Positions 18,137 through 26,453 of a stretch of DNA of 64,000 nt are shown piece by piece. Origin of the DNA: Paenibacillus sp. FSL K6-0276 (GTDB taxonomy: Bacteria > Bacillota > Bacilli > Paenibacillales > Paenibacillaceae); NCBI RefSeq assembly GCF_037977235.1, contig NZ_CP150276.1:5394001-5458000 (forward strand), given 5' to 3'. Below the pieces are notes generated by a model, which saw only the letters and a program-made list of their open reading frames with translations, made no database searches and was not told where the DNA came from. How positions within the stretch are numbered: position 1 is the first letter of the stretch; the number at the start of each line of letters is the position of its first letter. The translations under genes were made by a program, and so were the position numbers.

Positions 18137-18370
18137 TTAAGCAAAGGATGGTTTGTTATTATCTACCTTCCCGCTAATAAGCTTCTTATATTCATCGTCT
18201 CCACCTTCTAAAGAAGGGGCAGTATAGATCTGGGCTGAAGCTGGCTGCTGAGCGGAATGGCTCGAACCTGCTTTACTTGTGGCACTCTTATCTTCTGAAC
18301 TCCTGCTTCCAGCACTTGCAGTTCGGAGAACAGCACCGGATAAGTTATTGATTCCCTTTATTCTCTTCAT
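18137..18370 (-). CDS. Small Ser/Ala-rich protein coupled to the TIR gene
   Basis: A 77-residue protein, rich in Ser, Ala, Lys and Gln, with no membrane segment and a predicted disordered middle (SAGSRSSEDKSATSK region). Its start codon overlaps the stop of the TIR-domain gene by four bases, so the two are translationally coupled and share one terminator. I do not recognise its family. The tight coupling suggests it works with, or regulates, the TIR protein. That is an inference from position only. Confidence 0.65.
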   Translation of the reverse strand: MKRIKGINNLSGAVLRTASAGSRSSEDKSATSKAGSSHSAQQPASAQIYTAPSLEGGDDEYKKLISGKVDNNKPSFA

Positions 18371-19374
18371 GCTGAATCCTCCCCTACTAAATGATTGATG
18401 GTACGGAATAAATCCTGATTATGCCCAACTACCGCCTTAAGATCATCCGCAGATAACCCATCACTCCCTGAAAAATGTACGGAAAGAACATGTTTCTTAC
18501 CTAGAGGATAGCATAGGATATATACCTCCGCAACTTCTGTGCGTTGAAAAAAAGTCCATTTACTCGATAAAAATGCATCCACCACACTTGGCTGCTTCTC
18601 ATTCCCTTTCGTTACAGACAAGGGATAGGAGTGACCACGTCCAACATTCCCTCCCACTTGAACAAGTCTTTCTTTCTCTTGAGCCTGCCAGATGGCTGCA
18701 CCGATTACACGACAATGCTTCGGAGGTAAAAAGGAATTGCGTATCGCGTCGCTTAGTGCGTGATACTTCTCTCCATCCTCAGAGATGGTCACATTACTAT
18801 TATATTGCCAAAAAAAATGAAGGATACTTTCTTTGCGCCTTATTTCCATCTTTAGCTGCTCTAAATCTTTAACCGGGTCACGGAATCTTCCACGCTCCTG
18901 AATACTATCAATAATCTTACCACAGCTCACATCCACAGCAGCCGTAGGATTATCATGATGCACCTCATACTCTAAAGATGTAATTCCCGACAAATCGGAC
19001 AAAAGATGATACTCTTCAACATTCTCCCCAGGAATCAAATCATCACGGGCAGTCACCTGATCCGGCACTAAGCAAAAGACGCGATTACGCCGTAATCTGG
19101 CCCAAAACAAGCCCATTTCAAACCCCGTATTATCGCGAGTTACATAATAAAATTTACCGCGTATTTTGGCGACATCATCTGGCGAGAACACAAATACGGC
19201 AAAATCGCTCTCATCCAAATTTCTCTCCAATGCCTCCATCGTGTATTCATTCGCTCGAAAGGCATTGGCATACCAAGGATGTACTTCAGCATCCCTCTTC
19301 AGCTGCTCATGAATCGCTCTTGCATAACGTATGGATTCCCTGGAAGATCCAATGAATAGCTTTGGTTTAGTCAC
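18367..19374 (-). CDS. TIR-like (CAP12/Pycsar-type) domain protein with C-terminal sensor-like region
   Basis: Residues 4-150 match the predicted nucleotide-binding TIR-like family (PF10137 type). KLFIGSSRESIRYARAIHEQ is the first strand and helix, SDFAVFVFSPDD the second block, and TRDNTGFEMGLFWARLRRNRVF carries the conserved glutamate (E86) expected to be catalytic for NAD cleavage. Residues 170-335 form a separate domain ending LSVHFSGSDGLSADDLKAV and a helix, reminiscent of a GAF-type sensor. No cyclase, STING or CBASS gene is adjacent. Translation starts at GTG after AAGGAGC. Defence by NAD depletion is inferred from the domain. The trigger is unknown. Confidence 0.8.
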   Translation of the reverse strand: MTKPKLFIGSSRESIRYARAIHEQLKRDAEVHPWYANAFRANEYTMEALERNLDESDFAVFVFSPDDVAKIRGKFYYVTRDNTGFEMGLFWARLRRNRVFCLVPDQVTARDDLIPGENVEEYHLLSDLSGITSLEYEVHHDNPTAAVDVSCGKIIDSIQERGRFRDPVKDLEQLKMEIRRKESILHFFWQYNSNVTISEDGEKYHALSDAIRNSFLPPKHCRVIGAAIWQAQEKERLVQVGGNVGRGHSYPLSVTKGNEKQPSVVDAFLSSKWTFFQRTEVAEVYILCYPLGKKHVLSVHFSGSDGLSADDLKAVVGHNQDLFRTINHLVGEDSA

Positions 19375-19520
19375 GGCAGTGCTCCTTCATCCTTCCCGAT
19401 ATGTAATAATTATACAAGTCTTTAGGCCACCGGAAAAGAGTCCATGTTCTCAAAAAATATTATTCTAAACCTCGTAAAGTGGGTAAAAAATTACGACTAC
19501 TTTAAAAAAGCGAGGATACT

Positions 19521-20660
19521 ATGAACAAAATGATAGGTGTCACACTGCTTGCGGCATGCCTTTTGGGTATGGCAGCACCACAAACTGCTGAAGCTAAAAC
19601 AGTAGCGGGAGGTTATACGGCTCAGGTATACGCGAACTCTTTAAATGTACGCAATGAGCCGGCTAAGAATGCAACTGTTGTAGGATCTATTAAGAACGGA
19701 GCTAGGGTAACTGTGACTGATGCGCAGCACGGTTGGTTAAAGGTGCAGGCAGGGAACACCTCTGGCTGGGTAGCTGGTTATTACCTTAAAAAGGTGAACA
19801 GCACCTCCCCGCGATCAGAAGCTTCTGGAACATCTGGAGCATCCAATGCTACTGTTAGCTCCTCCACCTCAGCCAGTGTTCCTAGTAGAACCGCAAAGGC
19901 TACAGTTACGGCTGATTCTCTGCGCATCCGAAGCGGTCCGGGAACACAATATAAGGTGCTCGGTTCTTTAAAGGCTAAGGATACTGTTGCCCTCCTCCTT
20001 CGTCAGAACGATTGGGCGCGAATTCGAACAACAAGCGGTGAAATTGGTTGGGTCGCAGCGCAGTATATCCGAAGCGGAGCCACGCCAAGCAGTACAAATA
20101 CTGTTTCGCACACAGGAAATCTGCGAGGCAAGCTGATCGTCATAGATCCCGGTCATGGCGGCAGTGATCCGGGGATGCTTGGCACTACATATAACACCAT
20201 GGAAAAAGATTTGAATCTGCAAACAGCACTTTATGTTCGCGATGCCCTTGTAGCTAAAGGTGCACGGGTTGAGATGACGCGTACTCGTGAGGATCAGAAA
20301 CCGACTCTTGCTCGTCGTGTTCAGATGAGCGAGGCCCTACGTGCAGATGCATTTGTAAGCATTCATTATAATTCTTCTCCGAAAAAAGTGTCCGGAACAC
20401 TGACCTTCTTTTACTCCGAATCGGATGATTTAAAGCTGGCACGGGCGATTGAAAACCGGCTGGGGCAAGGCATCGGTCTTAAGAGCAACGGATTATCTTT
20501 TGGCGATTACCACATTCTGAGAGAGAACCAAATTCCAGCTAGCTTAGTTGAACTTGGATTTCTTACCAATCCTACAGACGAGTCCATTGTCCGCAAATCC
20601 ACCTATCAGAAAAGAGCAGCCAAATCCATCGCCGATGGCGTAGCTGATTATTTTAAATAA
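19521..20660 (+). CDS. N-acetylmuramoyl-L-alanine amidase with two SH3b domains
   Basis: Secreted cell-wall hydrolase of 379 residues. A signal peptide (MNKMIGVTLLAACLLGMAAP, cleaved near AEA-KT) is followed by two bacterial SH3 domains (about 33-95, ANSLNVRNEPAKNATVVG; and 130-188, ADSLRIRSGPGTQYKVLG) joined by a Ser/Thr-rich linker. An Amidase_3 domain follows. Zinc ligands and catalytic residues are visible in VIDPGHGGSDPG, MEKDLNLQTAL, FVSIHYNSS and SLVELGFLTNP. It cuts the amide bond between muramic acid and the stem peptide. The SH3b domains should bind the wall. AAGCGAGG stands upstream of the ATG. Confidence 0.95.
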   Translation: MNKMIGVTLLAACLLGMAAPQTAEAKTVAGGYTAQVYANSLNVRNEPAKNATVVGSIKNGARVTVTDAQHGWLKVQAGNTSGWVAGYYLKKVNSTSPRSEASGTSGASNATVSSSTSASVPSRTAKATVTADSLRIRSGPGTQYKVLGSLKAKDTVALLLRQNDWARIRTTSGEIGWVAAQYIRSGATPSSTNTVSHTGNLRGKLIVIDPGHGGSDPGMLGTTYNTMEKDLNLQTALYVRDALVAKGARVEMTRTREDQKPTLARRVQMSEALRADAFVSIHYNSSPKKVSGTLTFFYSESDDLKLARAIENRLGQGIGLKSNGLSFGDYHILRENQIPASLVELGFLTNPTDESIVRKSTYQKRAAKSIADGVADYFK

Positions 20661-20670
20661 GACAGGATCC

Positions 20671-20775
20671 GTCAAGCATAAACGCCTTCGGCGTCCTTAT
20701 AAGGACGCCGAAGGCGTTTATGCGAGAAATATAAGGATAATATATAGCGTGAAACTTATACTTTCTTATATTTTC
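20671..20775. repeat. Repeat family B, copy 2
   Basis: This is the most symmetric copy. The first hairpin arms are fully complementary (CATAAACGCCTTCGGCGTCC and its inverse). It lies directly after the amidase stop codon. Confidence 0.9.
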
Positions 20776-20832
20776 AAAAAACCCGGTCCAAGGTATCCCT
20801 CAAGTATGACCTGAGGAGATCCGTTGACCGGG
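20776..20832 (-). terminator. Terminator of mntH
   Basis: CCCGGTC pairs with GACCGGG, an inner GG.ATCCCTCA/TGAGG.GATCC stem extends it, and TTTTTTG follows on the minus strand. It may also act in the plus direction after the amidase. Confidence 0.85.
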
Positions 20833-20849
20833 CTCTTTTGACTGCTTGC

Positions 20850-22157
20850 TTATACAAATATTTGATACACCAAAAACAAGTTCAACGATACAACTAATCC
20901 GGAGATTATCCAGCCGAGAGTAGCTGTAATCTTACGATTCACTAGCCCACCCATTATTTGGCGATTGCTTGTAAATACAACAAGTGGGATCAGAGCGAAC
21001 GCAATTCCAAAGGACAAGATCACCTGACTGATAACGAGCGCCTTCGTTGGATTTACACCAAAGCCGATGATAGCCAAAGGTGGAATAATCGTAATCGCAC
21101 GGCGTAAGTACAGGTTAATTCTTTTGTTAATGAAGCCTTGCATCACCACATCGCCAGCCATAGTCCCTACAGAAGAGCTCGATAGTCCTGCAACGAGTAG
21201 TCCTAAGCCAAAGGAGATCGCCGTTACTGGCCCAGCTAAGTGACTAAATTGCTGAAACGCAACATCCAAATCCTCAACCACGAGACCATTTTTGAAAAAC
21301 AATGCCGCGGAGACAATGACCATCGCCAGATTAACCGCACCTGCAATAATCATCGCAATAATAATATCTATGAATTCCAGTTTAAAGATCTGTTTTTTCT
21401 CCGCTTCATTCACCCCTACGACACGGTTCTGTGTAAGTGATGAATGTAGATAAATGGCATGTGGCATTACTGTTGCGCCTAGAATTCCTGCGGCCAAAAG
21501 GATGCTGTCCACCCCTTCAAACTTAGGTGTGAACATACCTACAGCAACCGCACCCATATCCGGTTTAGCTACAATAACTTGAAAGACGAATGCTAAAACG
21601 ACGATAAGAATCATTGCAGCGATTCCGGCCTCAAGTGAGCGGTATCCCCGGCGCTGAAGCTCTAAGATAGCAAAAGAACCCACCGCAGTGATGAGTGCTG
21701 CCGGCAGCATGGGAATATCAAACAATAGATAAAGTCCCAATGCCGCCCCGATAAACTCCGCCAGATCCGTAGCTATTATCACCAGTTCACTTTGAATCCA
21801 TAAGAAGATAGATACACTCTTCGGAAATCGATCATGAGCGATCTCAGGCAAGTTCTTGCCTGTAGCAATACCAAGCTTGGCAGATAACGCCTGAATAAGA
21901 ACGGCCATTAAATTCGAGGCTACAATCACCCATAATAAGAGGTAGCCATATTTTGAACCCGCCGTAATGTTGGTGGCAAAATTACCTGGATCCAGATAAG
22001 CAACCGCTGCGATAAACGCTGGACCTAAGAAAGGAAGTAATCTTCTAATCCCTTTGATCTCCCCATTAAGTACGGCTTGTGCTGAAATGGAGTTCTTATG
22101 TCGTTTTATATGTGGCTGTTCTATATGTGGTTGTTCTACTAAAGTTTGTTCAAGCAT
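20850..22157 (-). CDS. mntH: Nramp-family divalent metal (Mn2+) transporter
   Basis: Proton-coupled manganese/iron importer of 435 residues with about eleven membrane helices. The metal-binding DPGN motif is in AYLDPGNFATNI, the second unwound helix motif is in GATVMPHAIYLHSSL, and the family loop GYRSLEAGIAAM is present. The frame stays open to 22292, but AGAGGAGG precedes the ATG at 22157 and the upstream part contains the operator, so the shorter start is used. An MntR-type operator at 22201-22220 indicates repression by manganese, as known for Bacillus mntH. Confidence 0.95.
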   Translation of the reverse strand: MLEQTLVEQPHIEQPHIKRHKNSISAQAVLNGEIKGIRRLLPFLGPAFIAAVAYLDPGNFATNITAGSKYGYLLLWVIVASNLMAVLIQALSAKLGIATGKNLPEIAHDRFPKSVSIFLWIQSELVIIATDLAEFIGAALGLYLLFDIPMLPAALITAVGSFAILELQRRGYRSLEAGIAAMILIVVLAFVFQVIVAKPDMGAVAVGMFTPKFEGVDSILLAAGILGATVMPHAIYLHSSLTQNRVVGVNEAEKKQIFKLEFIDIIIAMIIAGAVNLAMVIVSAALFFKNGLVVEDLDVAFQQFSHLAGPVTAISFGLGLLVAGLSSSSVGTMAGDVVMQGFINKRINLYLRRAITIIPPLAIIGFGVNPTKALVISQVILSFGIAFALIPLVVFTSNRQIMGGLVNRKITATLGWIISGLVVSLNLFLVYQIFV

Positions 22158-22200
22158 CTCAGTTCCTCCTCTTGCCCTAAAAAGTTGTCTGCACACACGA

Positions 22201-22220
22201 AAGTTTCCCTGATGCAACTT
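22201..22220. promoter_or_regulatory. MntR operator
   Basis: AAGTTTCCCTGATGCAACTT is palindromic at its ends and matches the Bacillus MntR box pattern (TTTGCAT..GGGAAA on the mntH strand). It lies 43 bp upstream of the mntH start. Confidence 0.8.
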
Positions 22221-22302
22221 ATATTTAAAGTATATGCTCATTTCTGAAAAATGTAAATATGTTTCATTCAGGATTTTCATAAGCTTGTACACTTCTGCTC
22301 GA

Positions 22303-22352
22303 CAAAAAAGCTGGACGATGATCAGGAAATTACCCGATCTTCGCCCAGCTTA
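22303..22352 (-). terminator. Terminator after the small membrane protein gene
   Basis: AAGCTGGGCGA..GATC pairs with GATC..TCGTCCAGCTT, followed on the minus strand by TTTTGTC. Confidence 0.8.
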
Positions 22353-22380
22353 AGTTTTTAAGTCCATGATTACGACCTGT

Positions 22381-22581
22381 TTATGAAGTGAGACTTTGAA
22401 TATCTCTTCTCATTTGTTCATTCTGTATTTTCAGATCATTCAATTCTTTCTGAATCTCCTGATAATCAGGTGACGCTTGCTTTCTTGATCCATGTCCGTG
22501 TCCATGTTTCCCGCCCAGTCCGAACATCATAAATAGCATCATTAAAGGGCAGATCAATGTGATTAACCAAGACCAATTCAT
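22381..22581 (-). CDS. Small membrane protein, DUF2933-like
   Basis: Sixty-six residues: one N-terminal membrane helix (WLITLICPLMMLFMMFG), a His/Gly linker (KHGHGHGSRKQ), then a soluble helix with heptad spacing (YQEIQKELNDLKIQNEQMRR) that may form a coiled coil. AAGGAGGTAAAGCT precedes the ATG. It is a single-gene unit with its own terminator. The combination resembles DUF2933-type proteins. The function is unknown, though the His-rich stretch could bind metal. Confidence 0.75.
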   Translation of the reverse strand: MNWSWLITLICPLMMLFMMFGLGGKHGHGHGSRKQASPDYQEIQKELNDLKIQNEQMRRDIQSLTS

Positions 22582-22655
22582 AGCTTTACCTCCTTGAAAT
22601 TCATTATGACCTCTTTATCATAAAGAATAATTGTGGAGAAAGGATGTGCTGTGGA

Positions 22656-24335
22656 TTACGAATTCTTCTTCCATGTGTCCTTCAGCGGCACAATTCGATT
22701 CAGTACCAGCTTATCTGGTGTGGTATACTTCTTATCCACACAGAAGAATCCATGCCGGATGAATTGAAATTTATCTTCTGGAAGCGCGCTTCCCATGGAA
22801 GGTTCAAGCAAACAATCCTTCAGGACCGTTAGGGAGTCCGGATTAAGATACGCGTCCCAGCGCTCATCGTCTTCTTTAGGACCATCGTTATCTTTTAGCA
22901 GCCGCTCATATAGATGAACTTCCGCTTTGATAGCGTGTTCTGCCGATACCCAGTGGATGGTCGCTTTGACCTTACGTTCATTAAATCCACTTCCACTCTT
23001 CGTTCTCGGATCGTAGGTGCAGCGAAGCTCTATAATTTCTCCGGTTGCTTCGTCCTTGATCACCTCATTGCACTTCAAGAAATAAGCACCCTTTAGCCTT
23101 ACCTCGTTACCAATAGTAAGCCTGTGATAACCTTTAGGTGGCTCCTCCATGAAATCCTCTTGTTCAATATAAAGCGTTCGTGAAAAAGGAACTTCTCTAT
23201 CCCCAAACATCTTATCTTCGCTGTTATTCTCAATCGTCAGCCATTCGCTATGTTCCTCAGGATAGTTAGTAATGACCACTTTTAAAGGCTTGAGAAGGGC
23301 CATCACGCTAGGTGCTTTCGCCTTCAAATCTTGTCTAAGCGCATGCTCTAACATCGCAATATCCACAATGGTGCTATGTCTGACAAATCCGATTTCCTTC
23401 ACAAAATTCCGAATACTCTCAGGCGTAAAACCTCTTCTCCGGAGTCCGCGAAGCGTTGGAAGTCTTGGATCATCCCATCCGTCCACATATTGTCCTGTAA
23501 CTAGTTGTCTGATATACCGTTTGCTAGTGACTACGCCTGTGATGTTCACCCGTCCGAATTCCCTTTGCTTAGGAGCCTCAGGGGTATCCAGCTCATTCAG
23601 CACCCACTCATACAGTGGTCGATGATCCTTGAACTCAATCGAGCATAAGGAATGCGTAATGCCTTCTATAGCGTCTTGTATAGGATGGGCGAAGTCATAC
23701 ATCGGATAGATGCACCAATCGTTGCCCGTTCTATAATGCTCCGCATGAATGATTCTATAAATCACCGGGTCACGCAAGTTGATATTAGGTGAGCTCATAT
23801 CTATTTTGGCCCGTAATACTCTGGCTCCCGTCGGATAGGCTCCATTCCTCATCTCCGTGAATAACTTCAAATTCTCTTCCACAGAACGCTCCCGATAAGG
23901 GCTGTTTTTTCCCGGCTCCGTAAGCGTTCCTCTATAAGCTGACACCTCTTCAGGTGATAAATCGCAGACGTAGGCTTTTCCTTTTCGGATTAGCTTTACC
24001 GCGCTATTGTATATTTTTTCCGAATAGTCTGATCCGTAGAAAGTATGGTCTGGTGGGTAGCCCATCCATAGCATATCTTCGCGAATAGCATTTACGTACT
24101 CTAGATCCTCTTTTAAAGGATTGGTGTCATCGAACCGCAAGTGGAACTTTCCGCCATACTTTTTCGCAGTTGTATAATTCGTGTGAATGGCATACGCACT
24201 GCCAATATGCAGATATCCGTTAGGTTCTGGTGGGAATCTGGTGCAAATGTCTCTACTGTAAGCTCCCGCCTCAAGTTCTTCTTGAATAAATCTGTCGATG
24301 TAACTTTCTGACACTACTTCTGATGTTTTGTTCAT
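22656..24335 (-). CDS. glnS: Glutaminyl-tRNA synthetase
   Basis: Class I synthetase of 559 residues that charges tRNA-Gln, close to the E. coli length. FPPEPNGYLHIGSAYAIHTN carries the HIGH motif, and FDDTNPLKEDLEYV and VVTSKRYIRQLV (KMSKS equivalent) identify the GlnRS/GluRS subclass. The C-terminal beta-barrel anticodon-binding region follows. CAGGAGG stands about 8 bases before the ATG at 24335. A GlnRS in a Firmicute is noteworthy, because many rely on GatCAB instead. It is controlled by a Gln-type T-box. A family B repeat separates the T-box from the coding region. Confidence 0.95.
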   Translation of the reverse strand: MNKTSEVVSESYIDRFIQEELEAGAYSRDICTRFPPEPNGYLHIGSAYAIHTNYTTAKKYGGKFHLRFDDTNPLKEDLEYVNAIREDMLWMGYPPDHTFYGSDYSEKIYNSAVKLIRKGKAYVCDLSPEEVSAYRGTLTEPGKNSPYRERSVEENLKLFTEMRNGAYPTGARVLRAKIDMSSPNINLRDPVIYRIIHAEHYRTGNDWCIYPMYDFAHPIQDAIEGITHSLCSIEFKDHRPLYEWVLNELDTPEAPKQREFGRVNITGVVTSKRYIRQLVTGQYVDGWDDPRLPTLRGLRRRGFTPESIRNFVKEIGFVRHSTIVDIAMLEHALRQDLKAKAPSVMALLKPLKVVITNYPEEHSEWLTIENNSEDKMFGDREVPFSRTLYIEQEDFMEEPPKGYHRLTIGNEVRLKGAYFLKCNEVIKDEATGEIIELRCTYDPRTKSGSGFNERKVKATIHWVSAEHAIKAEVHLYERLLKDNDGPKEDDERWDAYLNPDSLTVLKDCLLEPSMGSALPEDKFQFIRHGFFCVDKKYTTPDKLVLNRIVPLKDTWKKNS

Positions 24336-24382
24336 TGGTGTTACCTCCTGTTTATAAGTGATATCCGCCTGATTATTCTGCA

Positions 24383-24485
24383 CAAGCATAAACGCCTTCG
24401 GCGTCCTTATAAGGACGATAAGCGTTTAAGCGAGAAATATAAGGATAAAGTATAGTGTGAAACTTATACTTTCTTATATTTAAAT
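24383..24485. repeat. Repeat family B, copy 3, within the glnS 5' leader
   Basis: Same two-hairpin structure as at 13039 and 20671, with a less complete first inverted arm. It lies between the T-box terminator and the glnS ribosome binding site, so it is transcribed in the glnS mRNA. Confidence 0.9.
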
Positions 24486-24486
24486 A

Positions 24487-24771
24487 AAAAGAACCCCACC
24501 TCCAAGACTTATGGTCTTGGGGACGAAATTCTCGCGGTACCACCCCAGGTTCATTAATATGTCGCCATATTAATCTCATCAAGTACGGCAATGCATCTTA
24601 CACAGTGCTTATACTCTAGCTCTATAACAGGAGCTCCCGTCATACCATCCCCTTCTTCCGGTTCCGATATGCCGCTCAGAGGCTTGTTTCGATAAAATCC
24701 CCCTTACCCCGTTCTCATCATCCAGGGCTCTCTGTGAAGGAATGATTTTATTTACTCTTCTCGTCATCGCG
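24487..24771 (-). ncRNA. T-box leader of glnS, probable Gln (CAA) specifier
   Basis: The antiterminator motif GGGGTGGTACCGCGAG (near 24530-24545) is followed by a long terminator hairpin and TTTTTATTT. Stem I starts near 24766 (GAGAAGAGTA). On its 3' side the context GAAA-CAA-G places a CAA codon in the specifier position, which fits the downstream gene. A promoter lies just upstream, with -35 TTTACA, a 17-bp spacer and -10 TATCCT (about 24790-24820). Confidence 0.92.
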
Positions 24772-24846
24772 TTTAATTATTTTGTATAGGATACCAAATA
24801 GATGGTCCTGTGTAAATGGTGCTTGTTCTCCGAACAGGCGTGTTCT

Positions 24847-26403
24847 CTATTCCTCGCTCAGAGCCGTTATCAGTTCCAACACTACTTCATTATCCGGCTC
24901 TACAGCCAAAGCTCTACGCGCGTATTCCAGTGCAGCAGCTTCAGCTCCAAGCTCGTAGTTACTAATCGCCATACTATACAGCACGGCGGCTATAGGTTCT
25001 TCCGTATTGGCATGCATAGACCGCTCTAAGTAGACTAACGCATCCTCGAACTTATCCATTTCATACAGCAGTAATCCAGCGTCTAGCGATAGGTCATAAC
25101 TTTGTTCCATCGGATAGTAGCCTGTCCACATTAACTGTATGCCTCGCTGAAGATCCAGCATTTCTTCATCACTGGCATCGGGCAGCAGCTCCGAAATCTG
25201 TTCAGCACTGTGGATAAACCATTCCGCATCGTACCCGCCTAATCGCCAAAAGGCCAAAATTTGCTGCAGCCCCATTGTTTCTAATTGCTGATCCATCCAT
25301 TCCTTCATACTGAAGAAATCGTCCGGGCCAAAACGCTCTATAAATCGCTTGTAACCTAACCGAGTGTTCGTATATTTCATCGGCGAATCCAGCATAAGAA
25401 TACATCCGATGTTCAAGTTTTTATAATGATGAGCGGTAAATAAGGAGTGAGCCCCTTTTTGCTCCAACGTATACTGAATCGCATGATAGTTCGCCGTTAA
25501 GGAGAAACTTCCGTGATGAATAAGCATAGGCGGCTCCGCAAATTCCCAATTCTCTATACGGTGATCTCCCTTATCCGCTGTAAGTAGAACGAAACCTTCT
25601 GTAGACAACCTCGCAAGCCGCTCCAGACAAGTAAGCCCCACGACCGGAAACAGAATATGCGAATCCTCCAGCTTCTGCTGATAGAGCTTTATAACATCGT
25701 GATAAGGATAGGTCTCTTTTTCGTAACTAGCCGCACGACGATAATGATACTGTGGGATGATTTTGCCAAGTACATCTGAAGGGTTATCCGAATCTGCATC
25801 CTCTGAATACTGAATCGATACCTCACATTCATATATCTTCCCTTCATCCACATAAATCAATTCCTGTGGGATACTGTCAAAAAAATAATTCGCTACAAGC
25901 AGCAGCGGTTGCTGTAAATCACCGGGCCTGATGCTGAGTTTAGCGTGAACTAAATGCAGTTCAGTATCCTGTACAGCATCAAAACGTGCGAAATCCAGTA
26001 TCCCCTGCTCTACGAATGGAAGTAAGCTCGAGTGCTGCTGCCAGCTGGTTATATTTTTAGTCGGCAAATCACTCATTACATAACGAAAAGGAGGAAGCTG
26101 AATCCCCGCGTAATCAATGATTTCGCATAGATTCTTAAGGATATGGAACGCTAATCGGCCCGCTCCCGCTCCCAGTTCCAGTATGGTGACTGTTTCAGAG
26201 AGATGTCCTTGTCCAGCCCGATCTTGAAGGAATCCGAAGATCATTTCTGCATATGCTGTCGCAATCATAGGATTACTCGTAATATACTGTGGGACCTGAT
26301 CATTATTCCAAGCCTTTAATCCCTGTTCTTCATAATAAGCCCGCTGCAATTCCCAAATGGGTGCTTCACTGAAGCGATATTTCTGCACTTCGTTACCTGT
26401 CAT
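24847..26403 (-). CDS. SAM-dependent methyltransferase fused to TPR repeats
   Basis: This 518-residue protein begins with a helical segment, then a Rossmann methyltransferase domain: motif I is VTILELGAGAGRLAFHIL (about 73-90), and the acidic strand and post-I motifs include YVMSDLP and LLLVANYFFDSIPQELIYV, as in MidA-like methyltransferases. The C-terminal third (about 430-515) is made of TPR-like helical pairs (FEDALVYLERSMHANTEEP; EAAALEYARRALAVEPDNE). TPRs bind protein partners, so a protein substrate is plausible but unproven. It is transcribed toward glnS, but the glnS promoter and T-box separate the two. Confidence 0.8.
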   Translation of the reverse strand: MTGNEVQKYRFSEAPIWELQRAYYEEQGLKAWNNDQVPQYITSNPMIATAYAEMIFGFLQDRAGQGHLSETVTILELGAGAGRLAFHILKNLCEIIDYAGIQLPPFRYVMSDLPTKNITSWQQHSSLLPFVEQGILDFARFDAVQDTELHLVHAKLSIRPGDLQQPLLLVANYFFDSIPQELIYVDEGKIYECEVSIQYSEDADSDNPSDVLGKIIPQYHYRRAASYEKETYPYHDVIKLYQQKLEDSHILFPVVGLTCLERLARLSTEGFVLLTADKGDHRIENWEFAEPPMLIHHGSFSLTANYHAIQYTLEQKGAHSLFTAHHYKNLNIGCILMLDSPMKYTNTRLGYKRFIERFGPDDFFSMKEWMDQQLETMGLQQILAFWRLGGYDAEWFIHSAEQISELLPDASDEEMLDLQRGIQLMWTGYYPMEQSYDLSLDAGLLLYEMDKFEDALVYLERSMHANTEEPIAAVLYSMAISNYELGAEAAALEYARRALAVEPDNEVVLELITALSEE

Positions 26404-26453
26404 CTATTTTTTAACCTGCTCTCTGTATATCTTGTTAGAACACTCTATGATAC

